A stretch of DNA of 64,000 nt from Alistipes sp. dk3624 (GCF_009557455.1 NZ_CP045651.1:372001-436000), one strand, 5' to 3'; positions 54,799-64,000 are shown, numbered from the stretch's first letter. Numbers and translations are program-made. Notes: generated by a model from the letters alone, not told the origin.

Positions 54799-56100
54799 TC
54801 AATAATATTTTTCAACGGCGGCGCCCCGGTAATAGTGCAGCAGAATCCGGTCGTAAGCGAATCCCCGGTGTCCCATCACCGCCGCGCCGATCTGACACAG
54901 CCCTACGCCGTGCCCCCAACCGGCTCCGCGCAATATAAAACCCTCCGCCGTTTTCTCCACGACGAAAGCCGAACTGTACAGGTGCGACTCCGAAAGGACG
55001 CGCCGTATTTCGAGCTCTTTACCGATAGTCACGGCTCCCTGCGTACCGACGATCCGAAGCTTCACCAACCGGCCCGAAGCGCCGCGCTGCACGGGAATCA
55101 GTTCCCGAATCGCCCCCAGGTCGATCCCCAACCGACGGCGCACCAGATCGGACAGTTTCCACGGCGTATATTCTACCCGCCATCGGTAGAAATCCGAAGT
55201 TTCGCAGTCGTACCCGTTCAATACCTGTCCGAGAATCCCCGGATCGGACGTATTGCAAAAAGCCTCGGCAGACGCCCCGATCCACCGCGCAGCTTCGTCC
55301 TCCCGCGTCAGGTCGGGCGCCGGAGGATCGCCGTCGCAATCCCGCACTCTCGACAGGTAAGGATAATCGCGCTCCTCCCAACAATTGCGGAACTCTTCGG
55401 TAACCCCGCCGCAACACTTCGAAAAACGGGCGTCGCAAATTTCCCCTCCGTAGGTCAGCACTTCGCCGCAGGTATCGGCGACCGCCCGACGTACCGCGGC
55501 CGCATGTTCGTAAGTACGGGTAATCCCCTGATAACGCTGACAGTGATCGTCGGCGCAAACATCGAAAAGCGAATGATCCTCCCGGTCGTACCAGCGGATT
55601 CGTTCTTCATCGTCGGAACGGACAATGCACTTGGACTCCGCCACAGCAGGCTTCGCCTGCCGCCGAACGATCTGCGCCAGCAACCAACTGCGCGAAATCA
55701 CCGCATGGGCTTTCAGAAGTTCGGGCGATGCGGAAGCGTTCATCTCCGACGCAATCACGCTTACGAGATACTCTTCTACGCCGATACGGTTGACAGCCGT
55801 AACCCGTCCGTCGTCCGCGATCAGTTCCAATGCGCCGCGGAATACCTGGTCTTCAGTCCGCTGCCAGTGAAAACCAATCCCGATCACCACCTCTTTCAGC
55901 GTAAAAGAAGCATCTGCCCCGCACGGTTCGAACCGCAAACGCCCGTAAGACGCTCCGTCCCATCGCACCCGGTCGCCGTCGGCCGAAACCCGGTTTTCTC
56001 CCGCAACCGTCTTTCCCGCCGCCGTATAGTCGCCATGCAGCACGAAACCGATCCGTTGCGCCGTCAGTATCCCGACGCTTACCTGCGGTTGCCGATTCAT
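54799..56100 (-). CDS. SpoIID/LytB-domain protein without signal peptide
   Basis: 433 residues. The SpoIID signature runs from GVEEYLVSVIASEMNAS (candidate catalytic E119) to HAVISRSWL. Later parts read DTCGEVLTYGGEICDARFSKCCGG and the C-terminal GAGWGHGVGLCQIGA. SpoIID is a lytic transglycosylase acting on denuded glycan. The N-terminus (MNRQPQVSVGILT) has no hydrophobic signal, unusual for a wall enzyme. Start codon overlaps the stop of the DUF4922 gene (ATGA). It is either cytosolic, processing imported fragments, or exported by an unseen route. Confidence 0.85.
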   Translation of the reverse strand: MNRQPQVSVGILTAQRIGFVLHGDYTAAGKTVAGENRVSADGDRVRWDGASYGRLRFEPCGADASFTLKEVVIGIGFHWQRTEDQVFRGALELIADDGRVTAVNRIGVEEYLVSVIASEMNASASPELLKAHAVISRSWLLAQIVRRQAKPAVAESKCIVRSDDEERIRWYDREDHSLFDVCADDHCQRYQGITRTYEHAAAVRRAVADTCGEVLTYGGEICDARFSKCCGGVTEEFRNCWEERDYPYLSRVRDCDGDPPAPDLTREDEAARWIGASAEAFCNTSDPGILGQVLNGYDCETSDFYRWRVEYTPWKLSDLVRRRLGIDLGAIRELIPVQRGASGRLVKLRIVGTQGAVTIGKELEIRRVLSESHLYSSAFVVEKTAEGFILRGAGWGHGVGLCQIGAAVMGHRGFAYDRILLHYYRGAAVEKYY

Positions 56101-57038
56101 CCGATATTCAATTTACCGACAATCCGCTGCAACGCACTGTCGTCGATACATACTTCATTAAAAATCGCACGGATATTCTCCGCCGTAATCTTCACGAAAT
56201 CATCCTTGCGCGGAACGATCATCACGCCGGCCAGATCGACCGAAGCCGGACTGACCAACAGATCGGTCGCTCCTTCGCCGTAAAAGCAGGCTGGCCGGTG
56301 CTTCGTACGCGGAAAAACGCAACTCGTCCATCCGTCGCTGTCGTACCACGTCAGCACGTTCATCATCGGTTCCGCATCCGCCGGCAATACCTCCAATGCC
56401 TCGTACAATTTCCCGAAGCAGGCGGCCGCAGCCGACGCGTCGGCGGAACGGATCACGAATCCGCCGCGCAGGTAATCGCGGATCGCATACGCTGCTGCCC
56501 CGGACGCTTCGAGAACCTTTTCGGTCGCAAAACGTCCGACTTCGGCCTCCAACGGCATCGCGCCTTTGCCTACCGCCTGAAAATGAGCATGGTCTGGAGC
56601 CGAGGCTCCGCACCGCGGGCCGTTGTAAAAGACGACCTCCCGGTCGAAGCAGCGCGCCAAAGCCAGCATATCCCCATAACGATCCGCGATCGACTGCGGC
56701 ACGTGTTCCGCCGCAGGAATCGTAAAATGTCGGGCGAAAATCGGATACGGATTTACCAATACCCGATAACCGTCCCCCCAGGGTAATCCCCGCTGTTCGG
56801 GCGGTTGATTTTCCGAACATAAAAAACATTTTCGGGCAACGACGGACGCCGCATCGACCTTTGCGGCCGACGAAACGATCCGCGCCGGATTGAACTGCAC
56901 CCGAATCGAAAAACCGTCCAGATCGAACGTCTTGGTTTCAATCCGCCGCAGCGCTTCGAAATTCCGCCGGGCAAACTCCCATTCCGCGAGTTGACTTTCG
57001 AAAAACGCGTTCAATTCATCGGCTCCAGGACAATTCAT
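56097..57038 (-). CDS. DUF4922 protein, GalT/Ap4A-phosphorylase-like (HIT superfamily)
   Basis: 313 residues, probably cytosolic. Visible motifs: a Zn-type pair KCFLC (C71, C74), VLVNPYPIF, and FYNGPRCGAS followed by H150-A-H152-F-Q154. This HxHxQ signature and the preceding segment resemble the active sites of galactose-1-phosphate uridylyltransferase and Ap4A phosphorylase, where the middle His is the nucleotidylated residue. A nucleotidyl transfer or phosphorolysis on a sugar phosphate is therefore likely. It lies 24 bp after the glycosyltransferase gene and overlaps the SpoIID gene by 4 bp. The true substrate is unknown. Confidence 0.75.
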   Translation of the reverse strand: MNCPGADELNAFFESQLAEWEFARRNFEALRRIETKTFDLDGFSIRVQFNPARIVSSAAKVDAASVVARKCFLCSENQPPEQRGLPWGDGYRVLVNPYPIFARHFTIPAAEHVPQSIADRYGDMLALARCFDREVVFYNGPRCGASAPDHAHFQAVGKGAMPLEAEVGRFATEKVLEASGAAAYAIRDYLRGGFVIRSADASAAAACFGKLYEALEVLPADAEPMMNVLTWYDSDGWTSCVFPRTKHRPACFYGEGATDLLVSPASVDLAGVMIVPRKDDFVKITAENIRAIFNEVCIDDSALQRIVGKLNIG

Positions 57039-57062
57039 TTTTATACAATCGGTTACAATCCG

Positions 57063-58532
57063 TTATTTCACTTGCTTATTCATATTCAAGGCGATGCGGG
57101 CCCGCAGTTCCCACGTCCGCAGGCGGTCCTTGTAAACATTGTTCCGGTTCGTCCGGACGATGTCGAGCGAAGCGTCGGAATTGTCGTCCCAGCGACGGCA
57201 CAGATAAAGCACGTCGTATATCCGGCCGATCCGGTATTCGCGCGAAAAGCGCAGCCCGAGCGCGTAATCCTCCCCATAACTGGTATTCGGCACTTTCAGT
57301 TCGCGCAGCAGCGGCGTATAAAACGCGCGCGGAGCTCCCAGACCATTGATCCGTAACGCATTGTTCCGCCCGTTCTCAAGCGTCCATTCCCGGTGGTCGA
57401 TCACCCCCGGCGGGATCGGTTTCATCTCGAAATCGGTCAGCATATAAGTTCCCACGACCATCGCGCACCGCTGGCTGTAAAAGGCGTCGACGATTTTCTG
57501 CAACGTATGTTCGTCGGCATATACGTCGTCGCTGTCGAGCTGCACGGCAAACCGGCCGCATCCGGGATGATTCACCCCGACATTCCAACAACCGCCGATC
57601 CCGAGGTCGTCCCGTTGCGGAACGATATGGATCAGCCGCCCGTCCGCTGCAAAGCGGTCGATCGCTTCGGTCGTGCCGTCGGTCGAATGATTGTCGATCA
57701 CGATCAGATTGAATTTAAATCCGGCCTGCTGCTTCAGCACCGAAGCGATCGCATCTGCGATCGTCCGTACCCGGTTGCGTACCGGAATGATTACCGAAGC
57801 CTCGCATTCGAAACCGTCTGCGGCGAACTCCAGTTCCCGGAACGTCGGCTCCAGATAAGCCCCCACCCGTTTCAGATGGTCGGTACACGCCTGTTCCATT
57901 TCCATCTGCGCGTCCCGGTTTTTCGGATCGACATAGCTAAATAAAGAATTCATATCACCAGACTCATCATCCTTTAAATCAGAATATAGATATTCGTTAA
58001 TATGCACCAACAAGTCCCGACAGGAAACCCTCAGGCGCAGGTCGTAAAGCCCGGCGAAACGGTAATCGCGTTCCATCTGTCCTACGGCTCGTTTCAGCGC
58101 GTCCGTCCGGTACAGCAAAACCGGCCCGAAATCGAAATCGTCGCGCAGGCTGCCCGCCTGGCAATCGATCACCGGGTGTTCGCTGCGGCGACCGTTCCGC
58201 ACTTCGTAATAATCGGCGTAAACCAGCCCGGCATTCGTATCCCGCGCAACTTGCAGCATCCGGTCGAGAGCGAACATTCCCATCCGCAATACGGCATTGC
58301 CGGTATAGATCAACGTATAATCCCCAGAGGACGCTTCGGCGATCTTCCGGAGCGTCGCCGAAGCGCACAACGGCCCGCCGATCCGGTTTTCGCACTCATC
58401 GGCCGGATCGTTCTCCGACCCGTCCACCCAGAAAATTTTGTCTACCGCCTCTTCCCGGCGCAACCCGTCCGTTACGCTTTTCGCCTGCTCCGTACCCATA
58501 CCGGGCAGAAAACAATCCACACGTATTTTCAT
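57063..58532 (-). CDS. Tandem-domain family 2 glycosyltransferase
   Basis: 489 residues from the ATG at 58532 ([11 protein letters not shown]); upstream in-frame sequence holds the promoter. Two GT-A-like halves are visible. The first (about 1-185) has degenerate GT features ([30 protein letters not shown]). The second (about 245-489) is a canonical GT2 with [35 protein letters not shown] and GEDYALGLR. No membrane helices. First gene of the DUF4922-SpoIID-transporter-NamZ operon. Acceptor unknown. Confidence 0.85.
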   Translation of the reverse strand: MKIRVDCFLPGMGTEQAKSVTDGLRREEAVDKIFWVDGSENDPADECENRIGGPLCASATLRKIAEASSGDYTLIYTGNAVLRMGMFALDRMLQVARDTNAGLVYADYYEVRNGRRSEHPVIDCQAGSLRDDFDFGPVLLYRTDALKRAVGQMERDYRFAGLYDLRLRVSCRDLLVHINEYLYSDLKDDESGDMNSLFSYVDPKNRDAQMEMEQACTDHLKRVGAYLEPTFRELEFAADGFECEASVIIPVRNRVRTIADAIASVLKQQAGFKFNLIVIDNHSTDGTTEAIDRFAADGRLIHIVPQRDDLGIGGCWNVGVNHPGCGRFAVQLDSDDVYADEHTLQKIVDAFYSQRCAMVVGTYMLTDFEMKPIPPGVIDHREWTLENGRNNALRINGLGAPRAFYTPLLRELKVPNTSYGEDYALGLRFSREYRIGRIYDVLYLCRRWDDNSDASLDIVRTNRNNVYKDRLRTWELRARIALNMNKQVK

Positions 58533-58560
58533 CGCAATCTGCTTCTTGAACTTAGCAGAA

Positions 58561-58592
58561 CAAAGATAGGACAAAATCCGCACGATCCCAAC
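58561..58592 (-). promoter_or_regulatory. Bacteroides-type promoter of the cell-wall salvage operon
   Basis: On the minus strand GTTG (58592-58589), a 20-base spacer and TATCTTTG (58568-58561) fit TTTG-N19-21-TAnnTTTG with one change in the -33 box. It lies 28 bp before the glycosyltransferase ATG. Confidence 0.58.
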
Positions 58593-58626
58593 CGGCAGAC
58601 TCTTTTTTACGGCCCCGTTCGTTTCG

Positions 58627-59256
58627 CTATTTTACCCGGATCAGATTCAACCCGTCGCGGATCGGCAGGATCACGTTTTCCACGCGGTCGTCCTGCAATA
58701 CCCGGTCGTTGAACTCTCGGATCGCCCATGTATGCCGGTCGCCGACAGGTACGGTTTCGGCCACTTTCCCGTACCAGAGGATGTTGTCGGCCAGAAGATA
58801 GCTGCCGCTGCGCACCAGATGCGACAGGGCCATATCATAATACTGCGGGTATTCGCGTTTATCGCCGTCGATAAAAATCAGATCGAATACGCCGAGCGAC
58901 GGAGCGATATCGAGCGCGGAACCGATGTGCAGCGTAATGCGGCCGGAAAGCCCGCTGCGGATGAAATATTTCGATGCGATCGGTTCCAGTTCGTCGTTCG
59001 CTTCGATCGTATGCAGCTCGCCGCCTTCGCCGAGCCCGCGCGCCATGCAGATCGCCGAATAGCCGGTAAAGGTACCGATCTCCAGGATCCGCTGCGGACG
59101 GATCATCCGCACGACCATCTCCAGCAACCGCCCCTGCAAATGACCCGAAATCATCCGGGGTTGCACCACGCGCAGGTGGGTCTCCCGGTCGAGTTCGGCC
59201 AGTAGCGGATCTTCGGGGGTAACGTGCCGCTCGATATATCGTTCCAGATCGTCCAT
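58627..59256 (-). CDS. O-methyltransferase (caffeoyl-CoA type fold)
   Basis: 209 residues. SAM-binding motif I is [16 protein letters not shown] (about 75-90), followed by the acidic ribose-binding segment, then [17 protein letters not shown] with metal-site Asp residues, and [11 protein letters not shown] with another metal ligand. This is the small bacterial O-methyltransferase family, Mg-dependent, acting on catechol-like or other hydroxyls; the substrate is unknown. It begins 2 bp after the M16 peptidase gene in the uvrA-M16-methyltransferase operon. Confidence 0.92.
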   Translation of the reverse strand: MDDLERYIERHVTPEDPLLAELDRETHLRVVQPRMISGHLQGRLLEMVVRMIRPQRILEIGTFTGYSAICMARGLGEGGELHTIEANDELEPIASKYFIRSGLSGRITLHIGSALDIAPSLGVFDLIFIDGDKREYPQYYDMALSHLVRSGSYLLADNILWYGKVAETVPVGDRHTWAIREFNDRVLQDDRVENVILPIRDGLNLIRVK

Positions 59257-59258
59257 AT

Positions 59259-60485
59259 CTACCGGTACATGAGCATCGAAAGGTTCTGTGTCCCGTAAAT
59301 CTCGTTGGCCACCGCGACGATTTCGTCCCGCGTGACGGTGCCGATCTTCTCGCGGATCGTCTCCATCGCATCGATATTATTGTAAACCAGAAAACTGCGC
59401 GCGGCACTCAACATATAGCTCTCGTTGTTCTCCATCGCGATCGTAATCTGGCCGAGGTACTGTTTTTTGGCGATATGCAACAGGCGGTCGCTCAACTTTC
59501 CGCTGCGGATTTTCGTCAGTTCGAGGTCGATCAGTTCGAGGCATTCGTCGGCCCGTTCCTTGTCGGTTCCGAAATAGATCGTCGCAAGACCCGTATCGCT
59601 GAACGGGGTGAACCCCGCTTCGATATTATAAGCCAAGCCGTTGCGCTCCCTTACGGCCAGGTTCAGCAGCGAATTGGCCGACGGGCCGCCGAGTAGGTTC
59701 GTCAGTAGCGACAGCACCACGCGCCGTTCGTCGTTCAGGTTGTAGGCCCGGCCGCCGAGAATGCAATGAGCCTGATAGCATTTCCGGTGGAGCTCTTTCG
59801 AAAAGGATGCGACCGGAACGACCGCATCGCGCGTAAAACCGCGCAGCGACTCCCCCATCCCGCCGAAATAACGGTCGCACGTATCCTTGAAACGCTTTGC
59901 CGAGACATTGCCGATCACCGAAAAAACCATCTGATCGGTATTGTAAGTACGCGCCACGAAACGCAGCAAATCGTCCCGCGTATACTTCATCAACGCGCTT
60001 TTACATCCCAGGATATTGTGGCCGAGCGACGAACCGACGAAGATCATATCCTCGAAATCGTCGAAAATCCGGTCGGAAGGCGAATCTTTGTACGAGTTGA
60101 TTTCATCGACGATCACCTCTTTCTCCTTCTCCAACTCGCGCTGCGGGAAAGTCGAATGAAAAACGATATCGGCGATCAGCTCCGCCGCCTTGGCAAAATC
60201 GCCGCGCAGCGTGGTAGCGTGCACCACCGTCTCCTCCTTCGTCGTATAGGCGTTCAATTCGCCGCCGAGATTCTCGAGCCGACAATTGATATGGAACGCC
60301 TTGCGGTGGGTCGTTCCTTTGAAAAACGCATGTTCGAGCAGGTGGGCGAGCCCCTGTTCGGACATTTCTTCGTCCCGGCTGCCGGTATTGACCGTCAGCG
60401 CACAGTTGACGACCGCCGAACGCACCTGTTTATGAATGCAGCGAATCCCGTTAGGCAGGGTATAGCAGGTAAATTCCATCGTCAT
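59259..60485 (-). CDS. M16-family zinc peptidase
   Basis: 408 residues from the ATG at 60485, which overlaps the uvrA stop (ATGA). The zinc site HLLEH lies in GLAHLLEHAFFKG (about 47-51), with the third ligand Glu in KEVIVDEINSYKD. The C-terminal half is the catalytically silent partner domain (RNGLAYNIEAGF). It resembles mitochondrial-processing-peptidase-like bacterial enzymes. No signal peptide is seen, suggesting the cytoplasm. Coupled to uvrA only by operon structure. Confidence 0.94.
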   Translation of the reverse strand: MTMEFTCYTLPNGIRCIHKQVRSAVVNCALTVNTGSRDEEMSEQGLAHLLEHAFFKGTTHRKAFHINCRLENLGGELNAYTTKEETVVHATTLRGDFAKAAELIADIVFHSTFPQRELEKEKEVIVDEINSYKDSPSDRIFDDFEDMIFVGSSLGHNILGCKSALMKYTRDDLLRFVARTYNTDQMVFSVIGNVSAKRFKDTCDRYFGGMGESLRGFTRDAVVPVASFSKELHRKCYQAHCILGGRAYNLNDERRVVLSLLTNLLGGPSANSLLNLAVRERNGLAYNIEAGFTPFSDTGLATIYFGTDKERADECLELIDLELTKIRSGKLSDRLLHIAKKQYLGQITIAMENNESYMLSAARSFLVYNNIDAMETIREKIGTVTRDEIVAVANEIYGTQNLSMLMYR

Positions 60486-63322
60486 TTTTTTGTCTTCGCA
60501 GCCCCCCGCCGCGAATTTTCGGCCAAAGATAGGAATTTTCCGGTATAACTTTCGCGGCACGTCATCAGATCGGCGGGCGTTCCTTCGAAAACCACCCTGC
60601 CGCCGCGCTCGCCGGCCTCGGGCCCGAGGTCGATCACCCAGTCGGCCGATCGAATCACGTCCATGTTATGCTCGACGATCACCACCGTATGTCCCCGGGC
60701 CAGCAGGGCGTCGAAAGCCCCCAGCAGCTTGCGGATATCGTGGAAATGCAGCCCGGTGGTCGGCTCGTCAAAAATGAACAGGATCGGGCCTCCGGCATTT
60801 TCCTTGATCAGGAACGACGCCAGTTTGACGCGCTGGCTCTCCCCGCCGGACAGCGTCGACGACGACTGCCCGAGTTTGACATAGCCCAGTCCCACATCCT
60901 GCAACGTCTTCAGTTTCTCGATAATCTTTTTATTGATCGCATCCTTGTCCTGATAGGCTGCGAACAGGTCTACGGCAGCATCGACCGTCAGTTCGAGAAT
61001 ATCGTAAATCGAATGACCGTGATACTTCACCTCCAGCACCTCGTCCTTGAACCGTTTGCCGCCGCAGCTTTCGCACACCAGTTCGACGTCGGCCATAAAC
61101 TGCATACCGACCTTGATGACGCCTTCGCCTTGACACTCCTCGCACCGGCCTCCCGCCATGTTGAACGAAAAGTGCGACGGAGTCAGTCCATTATGCTTCG
61201 CATAAGGCTGATCGGCAAACAGTTTACGAATATCATCGTAAGCTTTTAAATAGGTGACCGGATTCGATCTAAGCGATTTCCCGATCGGGTTCTGGTCGAT
61301 GATCTCGACCCCTTTCAATCGCTTCAGATCGCCGCCGAGCCGCTCGAAATCGCCCGGCTTCATCCCCGTTTCATAAAGTTCCCGACGGATCGCCGGATAA
61401 AGGATTTCGCGAACGAGCGACGATTTACCGCTGCCGCTAACCCCGGTTACGCAGGTCATCACGCCGAGCGGGAATTTCACGTCGATCCCTTTCAGGTTGT
61501 TTTCCCGGGCTCCGATCACCTCGACGTAGCTATTCCAGCGACGCTTGTTCGCAGGCGGTTCGATCCGTTCGACGCCAGTCAGGTATTTCGCCGTCAGACT
61601 GTCCTTCGCAGAAGCCAGTCGATCGATACCGCCCTGAAACATCACCTCGCCGCCCTGGTAACCGGCCAGCGGTCCGATATCGATGATCGTATCGGCCGCC
61701 CGGATAATCTCTTCCTCGTGCTCGACGACGATCACCGTATTGCCCAAATCGCGCAGTTTTTTCAGCACGGCGATCAGCCGGTTCGTATCGCGCGGATGCA
61801 GACCGATACTCGGTTCGTCGAGGATATACAACGATCCTACCAGACTGCTGCCAAGCGAAGTAGCCAGATTGATCCGCTGGCTCTCGCCGCCGGACAGCGT
61901 CGACGACAGCCGGTCGAGGGTCAGGTAGCCGAGACCGACCTCATTGAGGTATTCGAGCCGGTTGCGGATTTCGGTCAGCACCCGCGCAGCGGTTTTCCCG
62001 TCGCGGTCGTCGAGCCGCAAACCGTCGAAAAAACGTTGCAGTTCGTCGACCGGCATCGTCACCAGCTCGCCGATATGCTTTCCGCCAACCTGCACGTAGA
62101 ACGCCTCCTTACGCAACCGCCCGCCGCCGCAGTCGGGACAAACGGTCTTGCCGGTATAGCGAGAAAGCATCACCCGGTACTGGATCTTGTAACGTTCTCC
62201 CTCCAAGAATTTGAAAAATTCGTCGAGTCCGTGGAAAAACTCATTGCCTTTCCATAGCAGCCTCTTCTCTTCGCGCGTAAGTTCGTGGAACGGACGATGG
62301 ATCGGAAAGTCGAATTTCGGGGCATTGATTACCAACTGGTCGCGCCACCACTTCATCGTCTCGCCGCGCCAACATGCGATCGCATCCTGATAAATGCTTT
62401 TGTTCTTGTCCGGCACGACCAGATCCTCGTCGATCCCGATTACCTTACCGTATCCTTCGCAGCGCGGACAGGCGCCGATCGGATTATTAAAACTGAACAT
62501 ATGTTCCGACGGATGCTCGAAAACGATGCCGTCCAACTCGAAACGGGACGAAAACGACTCGACACGGTCGCCGTCCGCTTGCTGAACGATCACGTCGCAC
62601 ACGCCGTCGCCCTGCAAAAATGCGGTAGCCACCGAATCGCCCAAGCGACTGAACGTCTCCTCGTCATCGGTAGCTTTCGCCCGGTCGACCACGATCCGCA
62701 AGTCGGCGCGTCCGGCGTAATCGTCCGCCTGCGCGATAATATCCTCGATAAAAAGCGACTGTCCGTCGATATAAAGCCGTTGCAAGCCCTCCTTGACCAA
62801 CAGCGTCAGTTTCTCGATCAATCCCTGTCCTTCGGCCGTTTTCAGCGGAGCAGCGACCAGCACGCGGGTTCCGGACGGCAGCGCGGCGATGTAGTTGACT
62901 ACGTCGGCCACCGTATGCGAACGTACCTCGCGTCCCGACACCGGCGAATAGGTACGCCCGATACGGCCGAACAGCAGTTTCAGGTAGTCGTAAATTTCGG
63001 TCGACGTACCGACCGTCGATCGCGGATTGCGCGTATTGACCTTTTGCTCGATGGCGATGGCCGGCGCGATCCCCGTAATGAAATCGACGTCCGGCTTGTT
63101 GATCTTACCCAGAAACTGCCGCGCATAGGCCGACAGGCTCTCGACGTAGCGCCGCTGCCCCTCGGCGAAAATGGTGTCGAACGCGAGCGTGGATTTGCCC
63201 GATCCCGACAATCCCGTAATGACAACCAACTGATTGTGCGGAATTTTAACCTCGATATTCTTCAGATTGTGCACCCGCGCGCCTTTGACATGAATATATT
63301 TTTCCTCTTTCGGATTCTGCAT
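60482..63322 (-). CDS. uvrA: UvrABC excinuclease subunit A
   Basis: DNA-damage recognition ATPase of nucleotide excision repair. 946 residues from the ATG at 63322 (MQNPKEEKY), the usual length; longer readings run into the upstream intergenic region. Motifs: Walker A GLSGSGKST (about 37-45) and GVSGSGKSS (second half), two signatures LSGGESQR, zinc fingers CPRCEGYGK to CPDCGGGR and CEECQGEGV to CESCGGKRF, and Walker B segments YILDEPSIGLH and FIFDEPTTGLH. Heads a three-gene operon. Confidence 0.97.
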   Translation of the reverse strand: MQNPKEEKYIHVKGARVHNLKNIEVKIPHNQLVVITGLSGSGKSTLAFDTIFAEGQRRYVESLSAYARQFLGKINKPDVDFITGIAPAIAIEQKVNTRNPRSTVGTSTEIYDYLKLLFGRIGRTYSPVSGREVRSHTVADVVNYIAALPSGTRVLVAAPLKTAEGQGLIEKLTLLVKEGLQRLYIDGQSLFIEDIIAQADDYAGRADLRIVVDRAKATDDEETFSRLGDSVATAFLQGDGVCDVIVQQADGDRVESFSSRFELDGIVFEHPSEHMFSFNNPIGACPRCEGYGKVIGIDEDLVVPDKNKSIYQDAIACWRGETMKWWRDQLVINAPKFDFPIHRPFHELTREEKRLLWKGNEFFHGLDEFFKFLEGERYKIQYRVMLSRYTGKTVCPDCGGGRLRKEAFYVQVGGKHIGELVTMPVDELQRFFDGLRLDDRDGKTAARVLTEIRNRLEYLNEVGLGYLTLDRLSSTLSGGESQRINLATSLGSSLVGSLYILDEPSIGLHPRDTNRLIAVLKKLRDLGNTVIVVEHEEEIIRAADTIIDIGPLAGYQGGEVMFQGGIDRLASAKDSLTAKYLTGVERIEPPANKRRWNSYVEVIGARENNLKGIDVKFPLGVMTCVTGVSGSGKSSLVREILYPAIRRELYETGMKPGDFERLGGDLKRLKGVEIIDQNPIGKSLRSNPVTYLKAYDDIRKLFADQPYAKHNGLTPSHFSFNMAGGRCEECQGEGVIKVGMQFMADVELVCESCGGKRFKDEVLEVKYHGHSIYDILELTVDAAVDLFAAYQDKDAINKKIIEKLKTLQDVGLGYVKLGQSSSTLSGGESQRVKLASFLIKENAGGPILFIFDEPTTGLHFHDIRKLLGAFDALLARGHTVVIVEHNMDVIRSADWVIDLGPEAGERGGRVVFEGTPADLMTCRESYTGKFLSLAENSRRGAAKTKK

Positions 63323-63479
63323 TCTAAAAAAATTAATCGCTAAAGATAACGATTTTTCAGCAAAAATTGATACACGACACCGGACTCTATCATCGCCGTA
63401 TTCGGAAAAACAATGACAGAAGAGTATTTGAAAACAATATTTTGTAACTTTACATGACCAACTAATCATTTCTGAATCC

Positions 63480-64000
63480 GTGAAAATTCCCCTGCTGCTC
63501 TTCCTGTCCATATTACTTTCCGGACTCCGGGCCGTCTATGCCGACACGCCCTTGACAGCCAAAGTAGACAAACGCGTCGAATTACTGGGCATCGTCGCCC
63601 GGCTGGCCGAATATCCCGAATATTGCCGGAATGACAACGCCCCCTACATCGCCGACATACACGCGCATTTCGACCGGTACAAAACACATCCGCTGATCGA
63701 ACTGATGCGACGGCTAAAAAAAGAAAATTCGATCGGTTACGACGCAGTGGTCCGTATGGCCCTTCATCTCGGACAGCCCCCCGGTCTGAAGCCGATCGTT
63801 CCTTTTACAAACCGGATTCCGGAAGAAAGATGGAGCAAGGAAAATGCGGAAAAATTCATCGACCTATTACGACAATTTTATGCAGAAACTCGTTGCGGTG
63901 ATTTTTTCGATTCACAGCATACACGGTACGAGCACGCCGAAAAAGCGTACAACAAACAACTAAGGCACATTGACTTGAAATGGTTTCCCGCATACTACGG
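63480..64000 (+). CDS. Secreted DUF4932-like protein (3' end beyond window)
   Basis: Starts with a GTG at 63480; no in-frame ATG lies closer, and stops lie upstream. Residues 1-22 are a signal peptide (KIPLLLFLSILLSGLRAVYA). The mature part begins KVDKRVELLGIVARLAEYPEYCRND, then DIHAHFDRYKTHPLIELM, and later ENAEKFIDLLRQFYAETR. This resembles DUF4932 of Bacteroidetes, a peptidase-like family of unknown role; any catalytic motif lies beyond the edge. At least 173 residues. Divergent from uvrA with 157 bp between them. Confidence 0.72.
   Translation, partial: MKIPLLLFLSILLSGLRAVYADTPLTAKVDKRVELLGIVARLAEYPEYCRNDNAPYIADIHAHFDRYKTHPLIELMRRLKKENSIGYDAVVRMALHLGQPPGLKPIVPFTNRIPEERWSKENAEKFIDLLRQFYAETRCGDFFDSQHTRYEHAEKAYNKQLRHIDLKWFPAYY

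Overview
This window is a chromosomal segment from a Bacteroidales bacterium, and the moderately GC-rich composition with Arg/Gly-rich coding suggests an Alistipes-like (Rikenellaceae) genome. The phylum call rests on several signs: a type III glutamine synthetase of about 730 residues, a PPi-dependent phosphofructokinase, a NamZ (DUF1343) muramidase, Bacteroidetes-restricted families (DUF4294, DUF4919, DUF4922), start sites with little Shine-Dalgarno signal, and promoters of the Bacteroides type (TTTG, a spacer near 20, then TAnnTTTG). The genus is an inference. I saw no tRNA, rRNA, CRISPR array, insertion sequence or phage gene.

Region 1 (1-19.1 kb): a sigma-54 type response regulator, cut by the left edge, is divergent from a 17.5 kb operon. 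The operon encodes a TolC-type outer membrane protein, a MacA/HlyD-type adaptor, six consecutive paralogous FtsX/MacB-type permeases of 774-785 residues, and one ATPase at the end. A sigma-54-like -24/-12 element lies about 38 bp before the first gene. One ATPase, one adaptor and one exit duct apparently shared by six permeases is the most unusual architecture here.

Region 2 (19.2-22.4 kb): malate dehydrogenase and a secreted GH127-type glycosidase, each followed by a hairpin terminator.

Region 3 (22.4-34.5 kb, minus strand): a nitrogen-assimilation operon transcribed as outer membrane barrel, P-II, AmtB, AsnA, glutamine synthetase III, GltB, GltD. It covers ammonium entry, sensing and fixation into asparagine, glutamine and glutamate. 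Its promoter region, within the only gene-free stretch over 300 bp, has a good Bacteroides-type promoter, a long GGGGTATAT palindrome just upstream of the -33 box, and a leader of about 170 nt with two hairpins.

Region 4 (34.9-40.6 kb, plus strand): a complete RND efflux operon (lipoprotein adaptor, AcrB-type pump, OprM-type channel).

Region 5 (40.6-51.6 kb): mostly housekeeping genes. These are a DUF4919-LemA-TPM-clostripain cluster, dapA, ligA, a small acidic protein, PPi-phosphofructokinase, a flavodiiron protein, a DUF4294 protein and guanine deaminase.

Region 6 (51.6-58.6 kb, minus strand): an operon with its own promoter. It encodes a tandem-domain glycosyltransferase, a GalT/Ap4A-phosphorylase-like DUF4922 protein, a SpoIID-domain protein without a signal peptide, an AmpG-like transporter with a large inserted domain, and NamZ. 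It reads as a cell-wall sugar salvage pathway with uncharacterised steps.

Region 7 (58.6-64 kb): uvrA, an M16 peptidase and an O-methyltransferase form an operon. A secreted DUF4932-like protein runs off the right edge.
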